Shown in pieces: positions 14,687 through 23,378 of a DNA stretch of 24,486 nt. How positions within the stretch are numbered: the stretch's first letter is position 1; every line of letters begins with the position of its first letter. The notes below the pieces were generated by a model. The model saw nothing but the letters and a program-made list of their open reading frames with translations, ran no database searches and had not been told where the DNA came from. The DNA comes from CAYUNT01 sp964446285 (GTDB taxonomy: Bacteria > Sumerlaeota > Sumerlaeia > SLMS01 > CAYUNT01): the NCBI GenBank assembly GCA_964446285.1, contig CAYUNT010000050.1, positions 1-24,486 of the forward strand. The letters are read 5' to 3'. A program made the position numbers and the translations under genes.

Positions 14687-14871
14687 GAAAGGAGTTTCAC
14701 AAGATGTGGAGAGATGGACTTGCGCCGCAGCATCCAAACTTGGGGATTTTCATGCCGCAAAATCCATCTTGAGGCAATCCTTAATAGCGCAGCAGCCGCA
14801 AAACAGCACCCGGAGCCAGCGCGGCGCATGCAACAGATGGCATGAGGGAGGCCAGCAACGCCGCCAACCCG

Positions 14872-17607
14872 TTATTGCTTGACTCGGATAATGTTGTAAC
14901 GGGTTTCCGACTCGGAGGGGGGCGGAGGAGGCGCCTGTGCATCATCCTGGCGTTCGCGCTGCGGACGAGTCTGCTCACCAGAAGGCGCGGGGGGTTCGCC
15001 CGATTTGGATTCCTCGGAAGAACCGGATATTGTGGACGATCCTGATGCCGAGGACAACGCGCCCGACGGCCCGGAAACAGGAGATTCGTAAGAGGACGTG
15101 CGATTGGAACGCTTGCGCTTTCCGTATTCGTCGTGGCCGAGAAGATAAGGCAGTTCGGAATCGGGCTTGGCACCGGAAAGCAGCGAGGAGGAATTGGCAG
15201 ATGAAACTGCGCCGGTCTTTTCCCCGGCCTGAGCGGCGTTCTTCGCGGCAGAAAGCCCGCTGAGCGTCGGCGTCGTGTATTCCTCGAACATATCTTCAAT
15301 TGCCAGGGCGCGCCCGCGGCGGCCAATCTGCGTGGTTTTCACCTGACCGCGTTCTTCTATGATGGTCGGCGTGATGAAGATGAGCAGATTTTTCTTCTCG
15401 TTGGATTTGTCGTAGTTGCCAAACAGAGGGCCAATGATCGGGATGCGAATGAGCCACGGAAGCCCAGAGAGATTCCGCGTGCGATCCTCGCTCAGCAGGC
15501 CGCCGATCATTCGAGTTTCGCCATTGGGAATCAGAAGAACCGACTCCGCCTTGCTGCGCTTGCGGCCAATCTGGTCGATTTTGCCCAAATCGCCCGCGTT
15601 GAGTGTCACTGGCACCGGGCTGCTGTCTTCAATCGACACCTCGACTTCAACAAGGCCGTTATTCGAGATGCTCGGCTTGATGTTCATTTCGAGACCCGTC
15701 GTAACCGTCTCGCGCGAAAAACTCGTGTTTGAGCTCGAGCTTGAGTAGTTGTTGAAATACGTGGTCAGATAAGGCTCTTCGGAGCCAACATTGATGTTGG
15801 CCTCTTCCTGGTTCTTCACATACAAGCGCGGCTGCAAAAGCACATTTGTGCTATCATCGCTCATGGCGGTGCTGAGCGTCCAGAGCGTCTTTTTCGTCAG
15901 ATTCGTAATCGAAAGGCCCGCATTGGAATTCACCGTAGGAAATTCCGATTTGAGATCGATATAGCCGCCGCTGTTCGCGGCATTTCCGCTTGGTTTTCCG
16001 GGAAGAGTGACAAGGCCATCGCGCGCGGCGGTGAAAATGTTGTCATTCCAGGTGATATTCATGTCAAAATTAAACGTGGTCTTGAAATTCGTTTTCAGGA
16101 CTTCGGCGAAAATCTGCACCTGCTTCATGGGCTGGTCGAACGCCTGGAGGATTTTCTCGACCTTGTCATGAACCTCGGGCACGTCTTCGAGCACAAAAGT
16201 GCCCTGTTTGCTGTTAGTCTCAAAAAGCAGGTCCTTGGTGCGAATTGAATCGATCACCTTGCGAAGGTCTTCCAATTGCTCGCCTTTGAGACCGATGTTG
16301 TTGACGTCATAAACCACGATCTCCGGCCCAACGTCCAGCACGTCGATCAGCATTTCCATGCGCTTGATGTTCTGCAAAAGGTCCGTGACGATGATTTGAT
16401 GCGTGCGCGGATCGGTCTTTATGGTTCCCGGACCCGATCGGTAATCCTCAATCTGCTTGGCCACATCCTCGACATTGGCGTGGCGGATCTGGAACACGCG
16501 CGTGACCAGTTGGACGTCGATTTCCTGCAACAGGCGGGTGATGAGTTCGATCACCGCGGGGAGGTCCGTGACAATCACCTTGTTGGTGCGCGGATCAATG
16601 GCGGACTTGCCGATTTTAGGCGTCAGGACACCCTTGATGGCCTTTTCAAAATCCTCGGCGCTGATATGTTCGGGGCGGAAAATGCGCTGAATTACGCTCT
16701 CGGGCCATACGGTCTGCTCGTAATAAGCCTTATCGGCGATTCCGTAGCTTCCGTCTTTCTTTCTCCACCATATAAATCCCTTGGGCTGTGTGATGGCATC
16801 CAGGGCTTCCGAAAGGGGAACATCGCGCACAACAAGTTGATCGACGCGCGAGCCAACGGCCTTGCCTTCGACGCTGATGCGGACGTTGGCCTGCGTGCTG
16901 AGGGCGAGCAGGACCACTTCGATTTTTGCGTTGCGGAATGTGGCCGTAACGCGCGGTTCCTCGGGTTCGGGCGCGGGTCCTTGCTCGGCGGCGGCTTCGG
17001 CGGGGATTTCGCCTGCCTGAATTTGCGCCACGGCGCCGGCTTTTTGCTGCTCAGCCAGAACCGCGGAAGTTCCCACATACAGCTCGCCGTCTTTGGAGGT
17101 CCATACAGACCACCCAAAAGGCGCGCAAATTGCCGCAAGGGCTTGAGAAATTGTCACATCGGAACGGTCGATCGAAATGCGTTTTGTGTTGTCGCCCTTG
17201 AATTGCCATTTGGCAATGCCAGCCTGTTCGGCAATCGAGGCCATTACGGCGCTCGGAACGGCGTTGTTGAATTTCAGTGTAACGCGCACATCGGTGGGTG
17301 GTCCCTGCGGCTTCGCGGCCGCGGCTGGCGCGACGGGCTGAATCACCACGGGCGCGGTGGAGGGCGAAGAATCCGATTCTTCGTTTTCGACTTTTCCATC
17401 ACCCGGATTGGCGGCGAACGCGGAAAGCGCCAGGCCAAACGCAAGCAATCCAGAAACAACTCCTCGCATCAGGCGGAAAAGAAGAATCCGGCCCGGCCGC
17501 GGCAATGCGGAGCCGAGGGCAGGATCGCCGGCAAAGAGCGAAATTGCGCTGAATGGGCGCCGTTCAGCCGGGCGCCGGAATCGGGAACAGGAAGTAGCCC
17601 CGTGCAT
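14872..17607 (-). CDS. gspD: GspD/PilQ-like outer-membrane secretin
   Basis: Forms the outer-membrane channel of the secretion system. Starting at ATG 17607 (911 aa), there is a signal segment at about 48-67 (SGLLAFGLALSAFA), a linker, and two STN-type domains (about 107-180 and 219-292). N1/N2/N3-like ring domains follow (about 303-490, with repeated DPRTNKVIVTDLP / DPRTHQIIVTDLL motifs). The secretin core (about 495-752) has LLQPRLYVKNQEEANINVG, the gate region, VLLIPNGETRMIGGLLSE and LSGLPWLIRIPIIGPLFG, ending in FITPTIIEE. A low-complexity Ser/Pro/Gly/Glu tail of about 150 residues follows. The start is uncertain. The frame is open to ATG 17721, AGGAG lies nine bases before GTG 17610 (just ahead of ATG 17607), and ATG 17469 would give a compact signal peptide. 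The upstream STN gene is its probable partner. Confidence 0.95.
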   Translation of the reverse strand: MHGATSCSRFRRPAERRPFSAISLFAGDPALGSALPRPGRILLFRLMRGVVSGLLAFGLALSAFAANPGDGKVENEESDSSPSTAPVVIQPVAPAAAAKPQGPPTDVRVTLKFNNAVPSAVMASIAEQAGIAKWQFKGDNTKRISIDRSDVTISQALAAICAPFGWSVWTSKDGELYVGTSAVLAEQQKAGAVAQIQAGEIPAEAAAEQGPAPEPEEPRVTATFRNAKIEVVLLALSTQANVRISVEGKAVGSRVDQLVVRDVPLSEALDAITQPKGFIWWRKKDGSYGIADKAYYEQTVWPESVIQRIFRPEHISAEDFEKAIKGVLTPKIGKSAIDPRTNKVIVTDLPAVIELITRLLQEIDVQLVTRVFQIRHANVEDVAKQIEDYRSGPGTIKTDPRTHQIIVTDLLQNIKRMEMLIDVLDVGPEIVVYDVNNIGLKGEQLEDLRKVIDSIRTKDLLFETNSKQGTFVLEDVPEVHDKVEKILQAFDQPMKQVQIFAEVLKTNFKTTFNFDMNITWNDNIFTAARDGLVTLPGKPSGNAANSGGYIDLKSEFPTVNSNAGLSITNLTKKTLWTLSTAMSDDSTNVLLQPRLYVKNQEEANINVGSEEPYLTTYFNNYSSSSSNTSFSRETVTTGLEMNIKPSISNNGLVEVEVSIEDSSPVPVTLNAGDLGKIDQIGRKRSKAESVLLIPNGETRMIGGLLSEDRTRNLSGLPWLIRIPIIGPLFGNYDKSNEKKNLLIFITPTIIEERGQVKTTQIGRRGRALAIEDMFEEYTTPTLSGLSAAKNAAQAGEKTGAVSSANSSSLLSGAKPDSELPYLLGHDEYGKRKRSNRTSSYESPVSGPSGALSSASGSSTISGSSEESKSGEPPAPSGEQTRPQRERQDDAQAPPPPPSESETRYNIIRVKQ

Positions 17608-17727
17608 CACCGTTAGTTGCTCCTGAGTATTGGCCTGTCTGGGGGCCGCAGACCCGATATGCGAACCGGGACTTGCGGAGGCGCCGCCATTTGAGATTTC
17701 CCCCGCGGCGGCGTCAAGCATCCTCTC

Positions 17728-18801
17728 TCACTGCGTTGAACTTGGCGCGGGCGGCGGCGGAGGAAGAGGCGTGGGAGTTGCCTCGCCCGGGCGCGGCCGT
17801 TCGGCCAGAAAATCGCCGGAATTAAGCTGTTTCCACGTGTATCCATGCGGAACGCAGGCGGCATCCAGCAGGTCTTTCAATCCTCCCATCGTGGACTTAT
17901 ACCATCTGTGATAGGCGCGGTCCGAAACCGCATAACGTCCGTCCGCCTCGCGCCAGATGGAAAGGCGGCTCGCAACGCACAACTGATCGAGGGCCTTCTG
18001 GAGCGGCATTTTCTGGGCCTGGAAGTCCACGCGAATGGTTCGCGCCGCGCCCCTGGCCACAAAATGAAGGCCGGTTTGCAGCTGAATTGAGTATAGAATC
18101 TGCTCCAATTTGGCCTGCCGGAACTGCAAATTCACAGGCGTGGCGCCTGCCTGCCCGAGCGAGGGCGACCTTTCGCCTTCGGGCGCGGTTGGCGCATCTG
18201 TTTCCGGCTCTTGCGGAGGAACGGAGGGGTCTTTAATGAGATAGGCTTCGCCCTGGCGCTTATAGGAAAATCCCTCGCGCGATCGCGCCAGCAACGCAAG
18301 GGCTTCCTCAAAGGAACCGCGCCGCAAAAGCGTTTCTCGGAAGAAAGGCGCGTCCGCAATCGAGATGGAGCCGTCCGGCTCGCGCCACCAAATCAAGTCA
18401 TGCTCATCGCGAAGCGTGTTGAGCGCTGTGGAAAGAGGAACATCGCGAAGGAGAAGGTCGCATCGTTTGTCTGGCGTGGCGCCCAAAAGGTGGATGGGGA
18501 TATTCGCCTGGGCGGAAAGCCCGGCCACGATGGTCTGAAGTTTGCCTAACTTGTAAATGCTGGTCACAGAAGGGTCGAGTGAAGCTGGCTTCGGAGCAGC
18601 GGTGGCCGCCGCCGGCGCGGATTTGACCTCTTCGGCGCGAGGAGCAGGGGAGACCTGCGCTGTCAAAAAGAGCGTCGCAATGGCAATGAGTGTTGCGGGA
18701 GCGGAGGCCATAGAAACGCGGCTCACGGCGAGCGGGCTAACGCTTGGGAAAAGTCTTTTCCCGCCCATCGGAACCCGCGGCATAAGAGGATCCATTTTCA
18801 C
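17728..18801 (-). CDS. Periplasmic protein with two secretin-N-terminal (STN) domains
   Basis: A protein of about 357 aa with no secretin core. AGGAGG six bases before GTG 18801 marks that as the likely start. An earlier ATG at 18825 overlaps the previous stop as ATGA and is an alternative. An N-terminal hydrophobic segment (LIAIATLFLTAQVSPA) suggests export. Two STN-like units follow (numbering from the earlier ATG): about 90-160, with LLLRDVPLSTALNTLRDEH and IWWREPDGSISIADAPF; and about 225-310, with MPLQKALDQLCVASRLSIW and ADGRYAVSDRAYH. The first is clearly related to the second STN domain of the adjacent secretin (VVRDVPLSEALDAI, IWWRKKDGSYGIADKAYY). It ends in a Pro-rich tail. I infer a secretin-associated periplasmic ring or adaptor protein. 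No named family fits it exactly. Confidence 0.78.
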   Translation of the reverse strand: MKMDPLMPRVPMGGKRLFPSVSPLAVSRVSMASAPATLIAIATLFLTAQVSPAPRAEEVKSAPAAATAAPKPASLDPSVTSIYKLGKLQTIVAGLSAQANIPIHLLGATPDKRCDLLLRDVPLSTALNTLRDEHDLIWWREPDGSISIADAPFFRETLLRRGSFEEALALLARSREGFSYKRQGEAYLIKDPSVPPQEPETDAPTAPEGERSPSLGQAGATPVNLQFRQAKLEQILYSIQLQTGLHFVARGAARTIRVDFQAQKMPLQKALDQLCVASRLSIWREADGRYAVSDRAYHRWYKSTMGGLKDLLDAACVPHGYTWKQLNSGDFLAERPRPGEATPTPLPPPPPAPSSTQ

Positions 18802-18821
18802 GACGCTCCTCCTGAACTTTA

Positions 18822-19346
18822 TCATTCGTCGAACATGCTCAACTTTCGCGTCTGCTTTTTTCCCGACGGACCTGTGTAGGAAATGATCGCCGTGAATTCC
18901 GCTTCATTAGTGGAGTCGAGGCGGATGTCAAAAGCGTCGGATTTATATTTTACCGGTTTGGTTTCGCCGATTTTCATCTGCCATTCGTCCTTGGCCCGCG
19001 AATCCTCGAACATGGCGATTCCGCCGGGAAGAACCGCTTGAAGTTTCCACGTGGCGGACATTTTCTCAAGTTCCTCATCGGGTTTGGGAGTGGGAACGGG
19101 CGTTGGCTTCGGGGTTGGCCGCGGATACAGCGTGTCGAAAATGCCTGTGCTTCCCAGATGAGAATACGACTGGGGCGAATTCTCCTGCCTGGGTTCCTGC
19201 GTGGCGGCGCCCTCCGCAAGCGAAGGGTTGACAATCTCCGGGTCCGGACTGCGCGGAATGGGATATTCGGCCGTTAGCAGCAGCGCCGACATCCCGGCCA
19301 CAACCACAAAAAGTGCGATATTCACGTAGTATATTTTCTGAATCAT
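18822..19346 (-). CDS. GspC/PilP-like bitopic inner-membrane protein
   Basis: From ATG 19346 (GGAG ten bases upstream) the product has 174 aa: a short cytoplasmic tail, one transmembrane helix (about 7-26, VNIALFVVVAGMSALLL), a linker with a Pro/Thr/Lys-Pro repeat (PTPKPTPVPTPKP), and a small beta-rich C-terminal domain (WKLQAVLPGGIAMFED, WQMKIGETKPV) resembling the homology region of GspC or the beta domain of PilP. These proteins link the inner-membrane platform to the secretin periplasmic domains. A longer GTG start at 19463 overlaps the upstream stop as GTGA and cannot be excluded, but it would add an atypical Arg/Pro-rich extension. Its stop overlaps the possible ATG of the STN gene. The assignment rests on position, topology and domain shape rather than strong motifs. 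Confidence 0.65.
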   Translation of the reverse strand: MIQKIYYVNIALFVVVAGMSALLLTAEYPIPRSPDPEIVNPSLAEGAATQEPRQENSPQSYSHLGSTGIFDTLYPRPTPKPTPVPTPKPDEELEKMSATWKLQAVLPGGIAMFEDSRAKDEWQMKIGETKPVKYKSDAFDIRLDSTNEAEFTAIISYTGPSGKKQTRKLSMFDE

Positions 19347-19459
19347 GAATTGAAGGCTCCAGGCGGGTATTTCAGGAATCGAGAGCGGGAGCAGAAAGCG
19401 AACGAAGAGACACAAACGAACGGGGCGCGGATGAGCGGGGCGCGGAGTAAGCGCCAAGG

Positions 19460-20059
19460 TCACATGTCGTTAAACCCCCGAGGGCGGGACTTGCGGGCGC
19501 GGTCTTTTATCTTCTGGCGCGCCTGGATTTCAGATTCGGGAACTGGCGCAAGGCGTGCCACTACGATGACGGCGTTGATTGTGGGTGAATCCTTGGTTCC
19601 GCGCAAATCCACTTCGCGGAACAAAAGCCGGTGAATCTCGAAGGTCTTGAGCAGATTGACGATCGTATCAAGATCGCCCGAAACCCGAACGCGAACTGTG
19701 AGGAATTCATAATCCTCCACTCCCTCAATCACCTCATGACCAGCGGGTTCGACTCCAGGTTGGGCGATTTTTAGCTGCGTGCAGATATTCATGACTTCCT
19801 GAGGAAAACGAAGCTCGGGACGGAGCTGTCCGTCGCCGAATTGCATGATGTCCTCGCCAAATCTGTCGAACTCGCGCCGGATGCGCGCCGAACGCTTTAG
19901 CGTCTCGATCGAGCCGACATACTCCTCCTGCGCAGTGCGCAGTTTGTCACCCTGCGCGCTGAGTTCATCAAAAAAATCGCCCAGGCCAAAGGAATACACC
20001 GCGCCGCCCAGGGCGGCCACGATCGTCAGCAACATCAGTATTTTTTCGCGTTTTTTCAT
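19460..20059 (-). CDS. pilO: PilO/GspM-like inner-membrane assembly protein
   Basis: This 199-aa protein has one N-terminal transmembrane helix (about 7-27), then a predicted coiled coil (about 30-70, DELSAQGDKLRTAQEEYVGS), then a ferredoxin-like domain (about 85-175) with VRVRVSGDLDTIVNLLKTFE and FREVDLRG, the hallmark region of PilO/GspM. Such proteins pair with PilN/GspL in the inner-membrane platform of type IV pili and type II secretion. It lies 16 bp downstream of the PilM-PilN fusion gene, exactly where a PilO would be expected. A GAGAAG element precedes the ATG. Whether PilO or GspM is the better name cannot be decided, since the two families are related. Confidence 0.8.
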   Translation of the reverse strand: MKKREKILMLLTIVAALGGAVYSFGLGDFFDELSAQGDKLRTAQEEYVGSIETLKRSARIRREFDRFGEDIMQFGDGQLRPELRFPQEVMNICTQLKIAQPGVEPAGHEVIEGVEDYEFLTVRVRVSGDLDTIVNLLKTFEIHRLLFREVDLRGTKDSPTINAVIVVARLAPVPESEIQARQKIKDRARKSRPRGFNDM

Positions 20060-20075
20060 CGGCTGCTTCTCATAA

Positions 20076-21950
20076 TTATTCCGCGGATCCGCCCTTCTCG
20101 CCCTCGCGCAGGTAGCATTTGATTGTGTAGCTCAACACCTGCGGACGCCCAGACAGCGCAGAATCCCAGCGGTGATCCTCCACCTTGACTTGGCGGAAGA
20201 CCTTTTTGTTATCGATGCTGAATTGCTCCAGATAAGAAAGAAGATCGTGAATGGCCTTCAAATTGACCGCATGTCCGTCGATTGTCACTTCATCGCCAAG
20301 CGCATAGTTGAATTTCTGGAGAACGATTTCCCCATTGTAATCGACCGATCCGATCTTTGAATAGGCGCTGATGGCGTCAAGAATGGCCAGGGCCGAAGCG
20401 CGGTCACGCTGAATCCGGCGCAGAATCTGCACTTTGCGTTCTTTGTCCTGCAGTTGCTTTACCTGCGGGCGGAGTTCCTGGTTGTATTCGTTGTAACGGC
20501 GCAGCGCCTCCCGCTGCCAGGCGGAACGGCTTGATACATATAGGAAAATGAGCGCTCCGGCGATGAGGAACATCGCCCCCAGCAGCATGAGCGAAAGGCG
20601 CATTGCCTGGCGCTCCTGGCGCAGGACAACAGATGGCGGAAGAAGGTTAACGGCGTAAGATTCGGGCCAAAGCGGCTGGAATGCGCCGCCCGCCGCCACG
20701 GAAAACAGAGGAAGCAGCCTCTCATCGAGCGCGGCCTGTTTTGACGCGGTGGGAATGGAAAACAGCGGGGCAAACGGTTCGACTTCGGCGCCAAGTGTAA
20801 CCGTGATGTGTTGGTCGAGACCGCGAATCAGAGCGCCATCACCGCTGATGAATATATGCTGCAACTGGCCGATTTCCGTGCCCCGGCGCGCAAAATCGTA
20901 AGTAAGGCGAATTTCTTTGAGCAGTTTCTCCACCCACTCGCGCACAGCCGATCCCACTCCATCCTCTTGGCCGCTCTGCGGTCCGCTTTCCGGAGGTTGA
21001 ATCGCCGCAGCTTCGCCCGGGTCCGTGGCGGCGTCGTGCACAACGGCGGGGGAGGGCGCTGCGGAGGCAGCGTCCGCGGTGGCAGAAGGCTTTGATCCGG
21101 AGGAAGGCGCCGCGCCCGCGGAACCGCCCGGCGCCGATGGGGGCGAGGTCTTTCCCGCGGCGGAGTTCGGCGCATGGGCAGGAGCACCGGCGATGTTTGG
21201 CGACGTGGGCGCCTGGGCAGACGGCTGGAACAAATCCGGATCGCGCACATCCAGATTCACGAGGTCCAAAATTTCCAGACGGCGGGGCGAGTGAAGAACG
21301 CTCTGGAGACGATCCAGCAATCCGCCGGTCCCATGCAGCGCGCTGCGCGCCACCACTGGCATTCCCTGGTTGAGCAGGGTGATGTCTGTGTGAACCGATC
21401 CGATATTGACGAGGGCGCAAAGGCCTTCAGGCGGCTTGGAATGCTCGCGGCGCCAGGCATTGGCCAGGGCCACGCAGGAAACATCGGCGACAACAGGATC
21501 AATGCCGGCTTCGAGCAATATGGAAACCGATTCGCTAATAATCGGTTCATCCACCGCCGCGATCAGCACGCGCGATCCCGTGATCGATTCCTTTTTCATG
21601 ATCGAGTGCGAAATCACATGCCGTTCGGCGTTGAAAGGAATGATCTTTTGCGCCTCAAAATTCGCCATTCCCGCCAGTTCCGCGTCCTCGACGGAAGGCA
21701 GAAACACCGTGCGCACCGTTACGGAATGCTTGGGAATGATAAGAATAGGATTGAGCGGCTGGATTTTGTGGAGGCGCAGCGCCTCGCGAATGGCATGGCC
21801 TTTGGCGGCCACCGCCGAGTCGCCGTTTTCCACGGAGGCGGGCAGCGGAATCAGCAGGGCGCGGCGCAATTGCACCGTTTTCTGACGAATCAGCTGGACA
21901 ACCTTGCAGTCGGCCGGAGTGAGTTCAAATGCGGTTACGATATTGGGCAT
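20076..21950 (-). CDS. PilM-PilN fusion (GspL-equivalent) platform protein
   Basis: The 624-aa protein joins two proteins that are separate in most type IV pilus systems. Residues 1-242 and 333-425 form an actin-like PilM/GspL cytoplasmic domain (DAELAGMANFEAQKIIPF, LVNIGSVHTDITLLNQG, ISGDGALIRGLDQHI). They are interrupted by a low-complexity Ala/Pro/Ser/Gly insertion of about 90 residues (243-332). A PilN start motif (YAVNLLPPSVVLRQERQ, 432-448) follows, then one transmembrane helix (about 452-472), a coiled coil (about 475-515) and a periplasmic ferredoxin-like domain (about 520-615). This is the domain order of GspL. It would couple the cytoplasmic ATPase to the PilO/GspM and GspC/PilP partners encoded just downstream. 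No Shine-Dalgarno sequence is seen before ATG 21950; the gene follows gspK by 30 bp. Confidence 0.88.
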   Translation of the reverse strand: MPNIVTAFELTPADCKVVQLIRQKTVQLRRALLIPLPASVENGDSAVAAKGHAIREALRLHKIQPLNPILIIPKHSVTVRTVFLPSVEDAELAGMANFEAQKIIPFNAERHVISHSIMKKESITGSRVLIAAVDEPIISESVSILLEAGIDPVVADVSCVALANAWRREHSKPPEGLCALVNIGSVHTDITLLNQGMPVVARSALHGTGGLLDRLQSVLHSPRRLEILDLVNLDVRDPDLFQPSAQAPTSPNIAGAPAHAPNSAAGKTSPPSAPGGSAGAAPSSGSKPSATADAASAAPSPAVVHDAATDPGEAAAIQPPESGPQSGQEDGVGSAVREWVEKLLKEIRLTYDFARRGTEIGQLQHIFISGDGALIRGLDQHITVTLGAEVEPFAPLFSIPTASKQAALDERLLPLFSVAAGGAFQPLWPESYAVNLLPPSVVLRQERQAMRLSLMLLGAMFLIAGALIFLYVSSRSAWQREALRRYNEYNQELRPQVKQLQDKERKVQILRRIQRDRASALAILDAISAYSKIGSVDYNGEIVLQKFNYALGDEVTIDGHAVNLKAIHDLLSYLEQFSIDNKKVFRQVKVEDHRWDSALSGRPQVLSYTIKCYLREGEKGGSAE

Positions 21951-21980
21951 AATCTGATATGCGCACGGGCGGCGCGGGAA

Positions 21981-23378
21981 TTAGTTTTCCATCCATTGGA
22001 GTATTCGGACGGAGGGCCAAAGGACTGTTTTATCGTCCGGGCCGTCTTTGCGGCGGCTCGACGAACCGGCTCCCGAACGCCCCGGAGCCGCTTGAAAGAA
22101 CCAGGAAGAATCGCGGTCGCGCTCTCGCGCAAGGTCCATTTCCTCCCAGTTGTCTGGGCGGACCATTGTTTCGAGCGAACGCCGCACGACTACAACAAGC
22201 GTTTTTTGCACTCGCGTGCGAGGCAGCGAGCCTGTCGAGCGGATTGTGAACGTTTCCGAGCGCAAGCCAAGAGGATAGGCATTCTTGATAGCGGTGAGTT
22301 TGCATCCGCACCCGTTGGATTCATCCAGGTCCGAAATGCGCCGGAACGCCTTATTGTTCGAAATATCCTCCTTCGTATTGCTTCTGCGGTATTCTATGAC
22401 GTCCCGAGCGGACCGTTCCGGCTCGTCGCCCCCTATGCCGCCGGCCTTGATTGCGGCCGCAAGCACTTCCAGCTCGGCCGTATTCGGATTCAGAGTGCCA
22501 TTGGAATAAACGGTAACGCAATCGCGCAATCCAACCATCGGTTCATCGCGGCGGCCCGAAGAGCGGCGATTCTTGATCTGAAACCGCTTTCCCCCGCCCC
22601 ATTCCTGTTTTCGGTTTTCGAGGGCGGCCGTCTCCGCTTCCAGCGAACCGGGGCCGTAAAACATTTCCGCCGTTATGCCATATACATCCAAAAGCTCATC
22701 CACTGTTGTGAAACGGTCGTTTTTGATGCGCATCGGCGTCATGCGATCCGAATCAAATTCATCCGTGGCCTCGCCGCCCGCCGCCATAAGGGCATAGACT
22801 TCAGACTCCTTCGCGCCACCTGCCATTGTGCCGAGCGAAGGCTTTTCGTCCGGGTCGCGCCAGTCCACGATGGCCGCCGCCGCCTCCTTGGCATCCTCTT
22901 CCTCGTAGCCAAGGATTTCCAACAGCGACGATAGCATTTGCGGGGTAGCCGTATTGATGTTGATCTTGCTTTCCTCGTCGGTCACCACGACGTCATAGAT
23001 GCCGCGCCCGAATTCCACCCGGCCCTTGCCTTCCTCGGGGCGTTTCCAGATGTCGCCCTCGGCGTCGAATGCCACTGCGTTTTCGGCGTAATCGAGAATG
23101 AGGTCATTGCGCAAATCGGCGACGGCCTTTGCGACGCCCGCGCGAGCCAGCGAATCGGCGATCTGGCTGTTTTTTCTCATGCTCATCAGGCGCATTTGCA
23201 TCACATGGTGCGAAAGGAGCGATGTGGCCAAGAGCGTTAGGATGACAATCAGCCACAGCGAAAGAACAAGCATGAATCCTTTCCGCCCGCGCGGGCGCGG
23301 GTTGCGCCGCCAAAAAAGCCGCGGCGCGAGAACGCTTGATCCCGATCCATGCCAGCGGAGACTGGAACGCTTGCTCAT
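21981..23378 (-). CDS. gspK: GspK-like minor pseudopilin
   Basis: GspK caps the tip of the type II secretion pseudopilus and binds calcium. The 465-aa product has a basic leader, a prepilin cleavage site RKG|FMLVLSLWLIV (G34/F35), and a hydrophobic helix lacking glutamate at position +5, as is characteristic of GspK. It also has the family motif KININTATPQML followed by AIVDWRDPDE, and large inserted regions typical of GspK (GspK is much larger than other pseudopilins). I chose ATG 23378, which overlaps the gspJ stop as ATGA; in-frame ATGs at 23393 and 23384 are less likely. The C-terminal 60 residues are hydrophilic and low in complexity. Maturation would need a PilD-type peptidase encoded elsewhere. 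Confidence 0.92.
   Translation of the reverse strand: MSKRSSLRWHGSGSSVLAPRLFWRRNPRPRGRKGFMLVLSLWLIVILTLLATSLLSHHVMQMRLMSMRKNSQIADSLARAGVAKAVADLRNDLILDYAENAVAFDAEGDIWKRPEEGKGRVEFGRGIYDVVVTDEESKININTATPQMLSSLLEILGYEEEDAKEAAAAIVDWRDPDEKPSLGTMAGGAKESEVYALMAAGGEATDEFDSDRMTPMRIKNDRFTTVDELLDVYGITAEMFYGPGSLEAETAALENRKQEWGGGKRFQIKNRRSSGRRDEPMVGLRDCVTVYSNGTLNPNTAELEVLAAAIKAGGIGGDEPERSARDVIEYRRSNTKEDISNNKAFRRISDLDESNGCGCKLTAIKNAYPLGLRSETFTIRSTGSLPRTRVQKTLVVVVRRSLETMVRPDNWEEMDLARERDRDSSWFFQAAPGRSGAGSSSRRKDGPDDKTVLWPSVRILQWMEN

Noticed and set aside
16276..17616. 446-codon plus-strand frame opposite the secretin gene
   Set aside because: It is antisense to well-matched secretin domains, with a skewed composition typical of mirror frames in G+C-rich DNA.
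21174..22934. 586-codon plus-strand frame opposite gspK and the PilM-PilN gene
   Set aside because: It spans the antisense of two real genes and the gap between them, is Arg/His-rich and has no family match.
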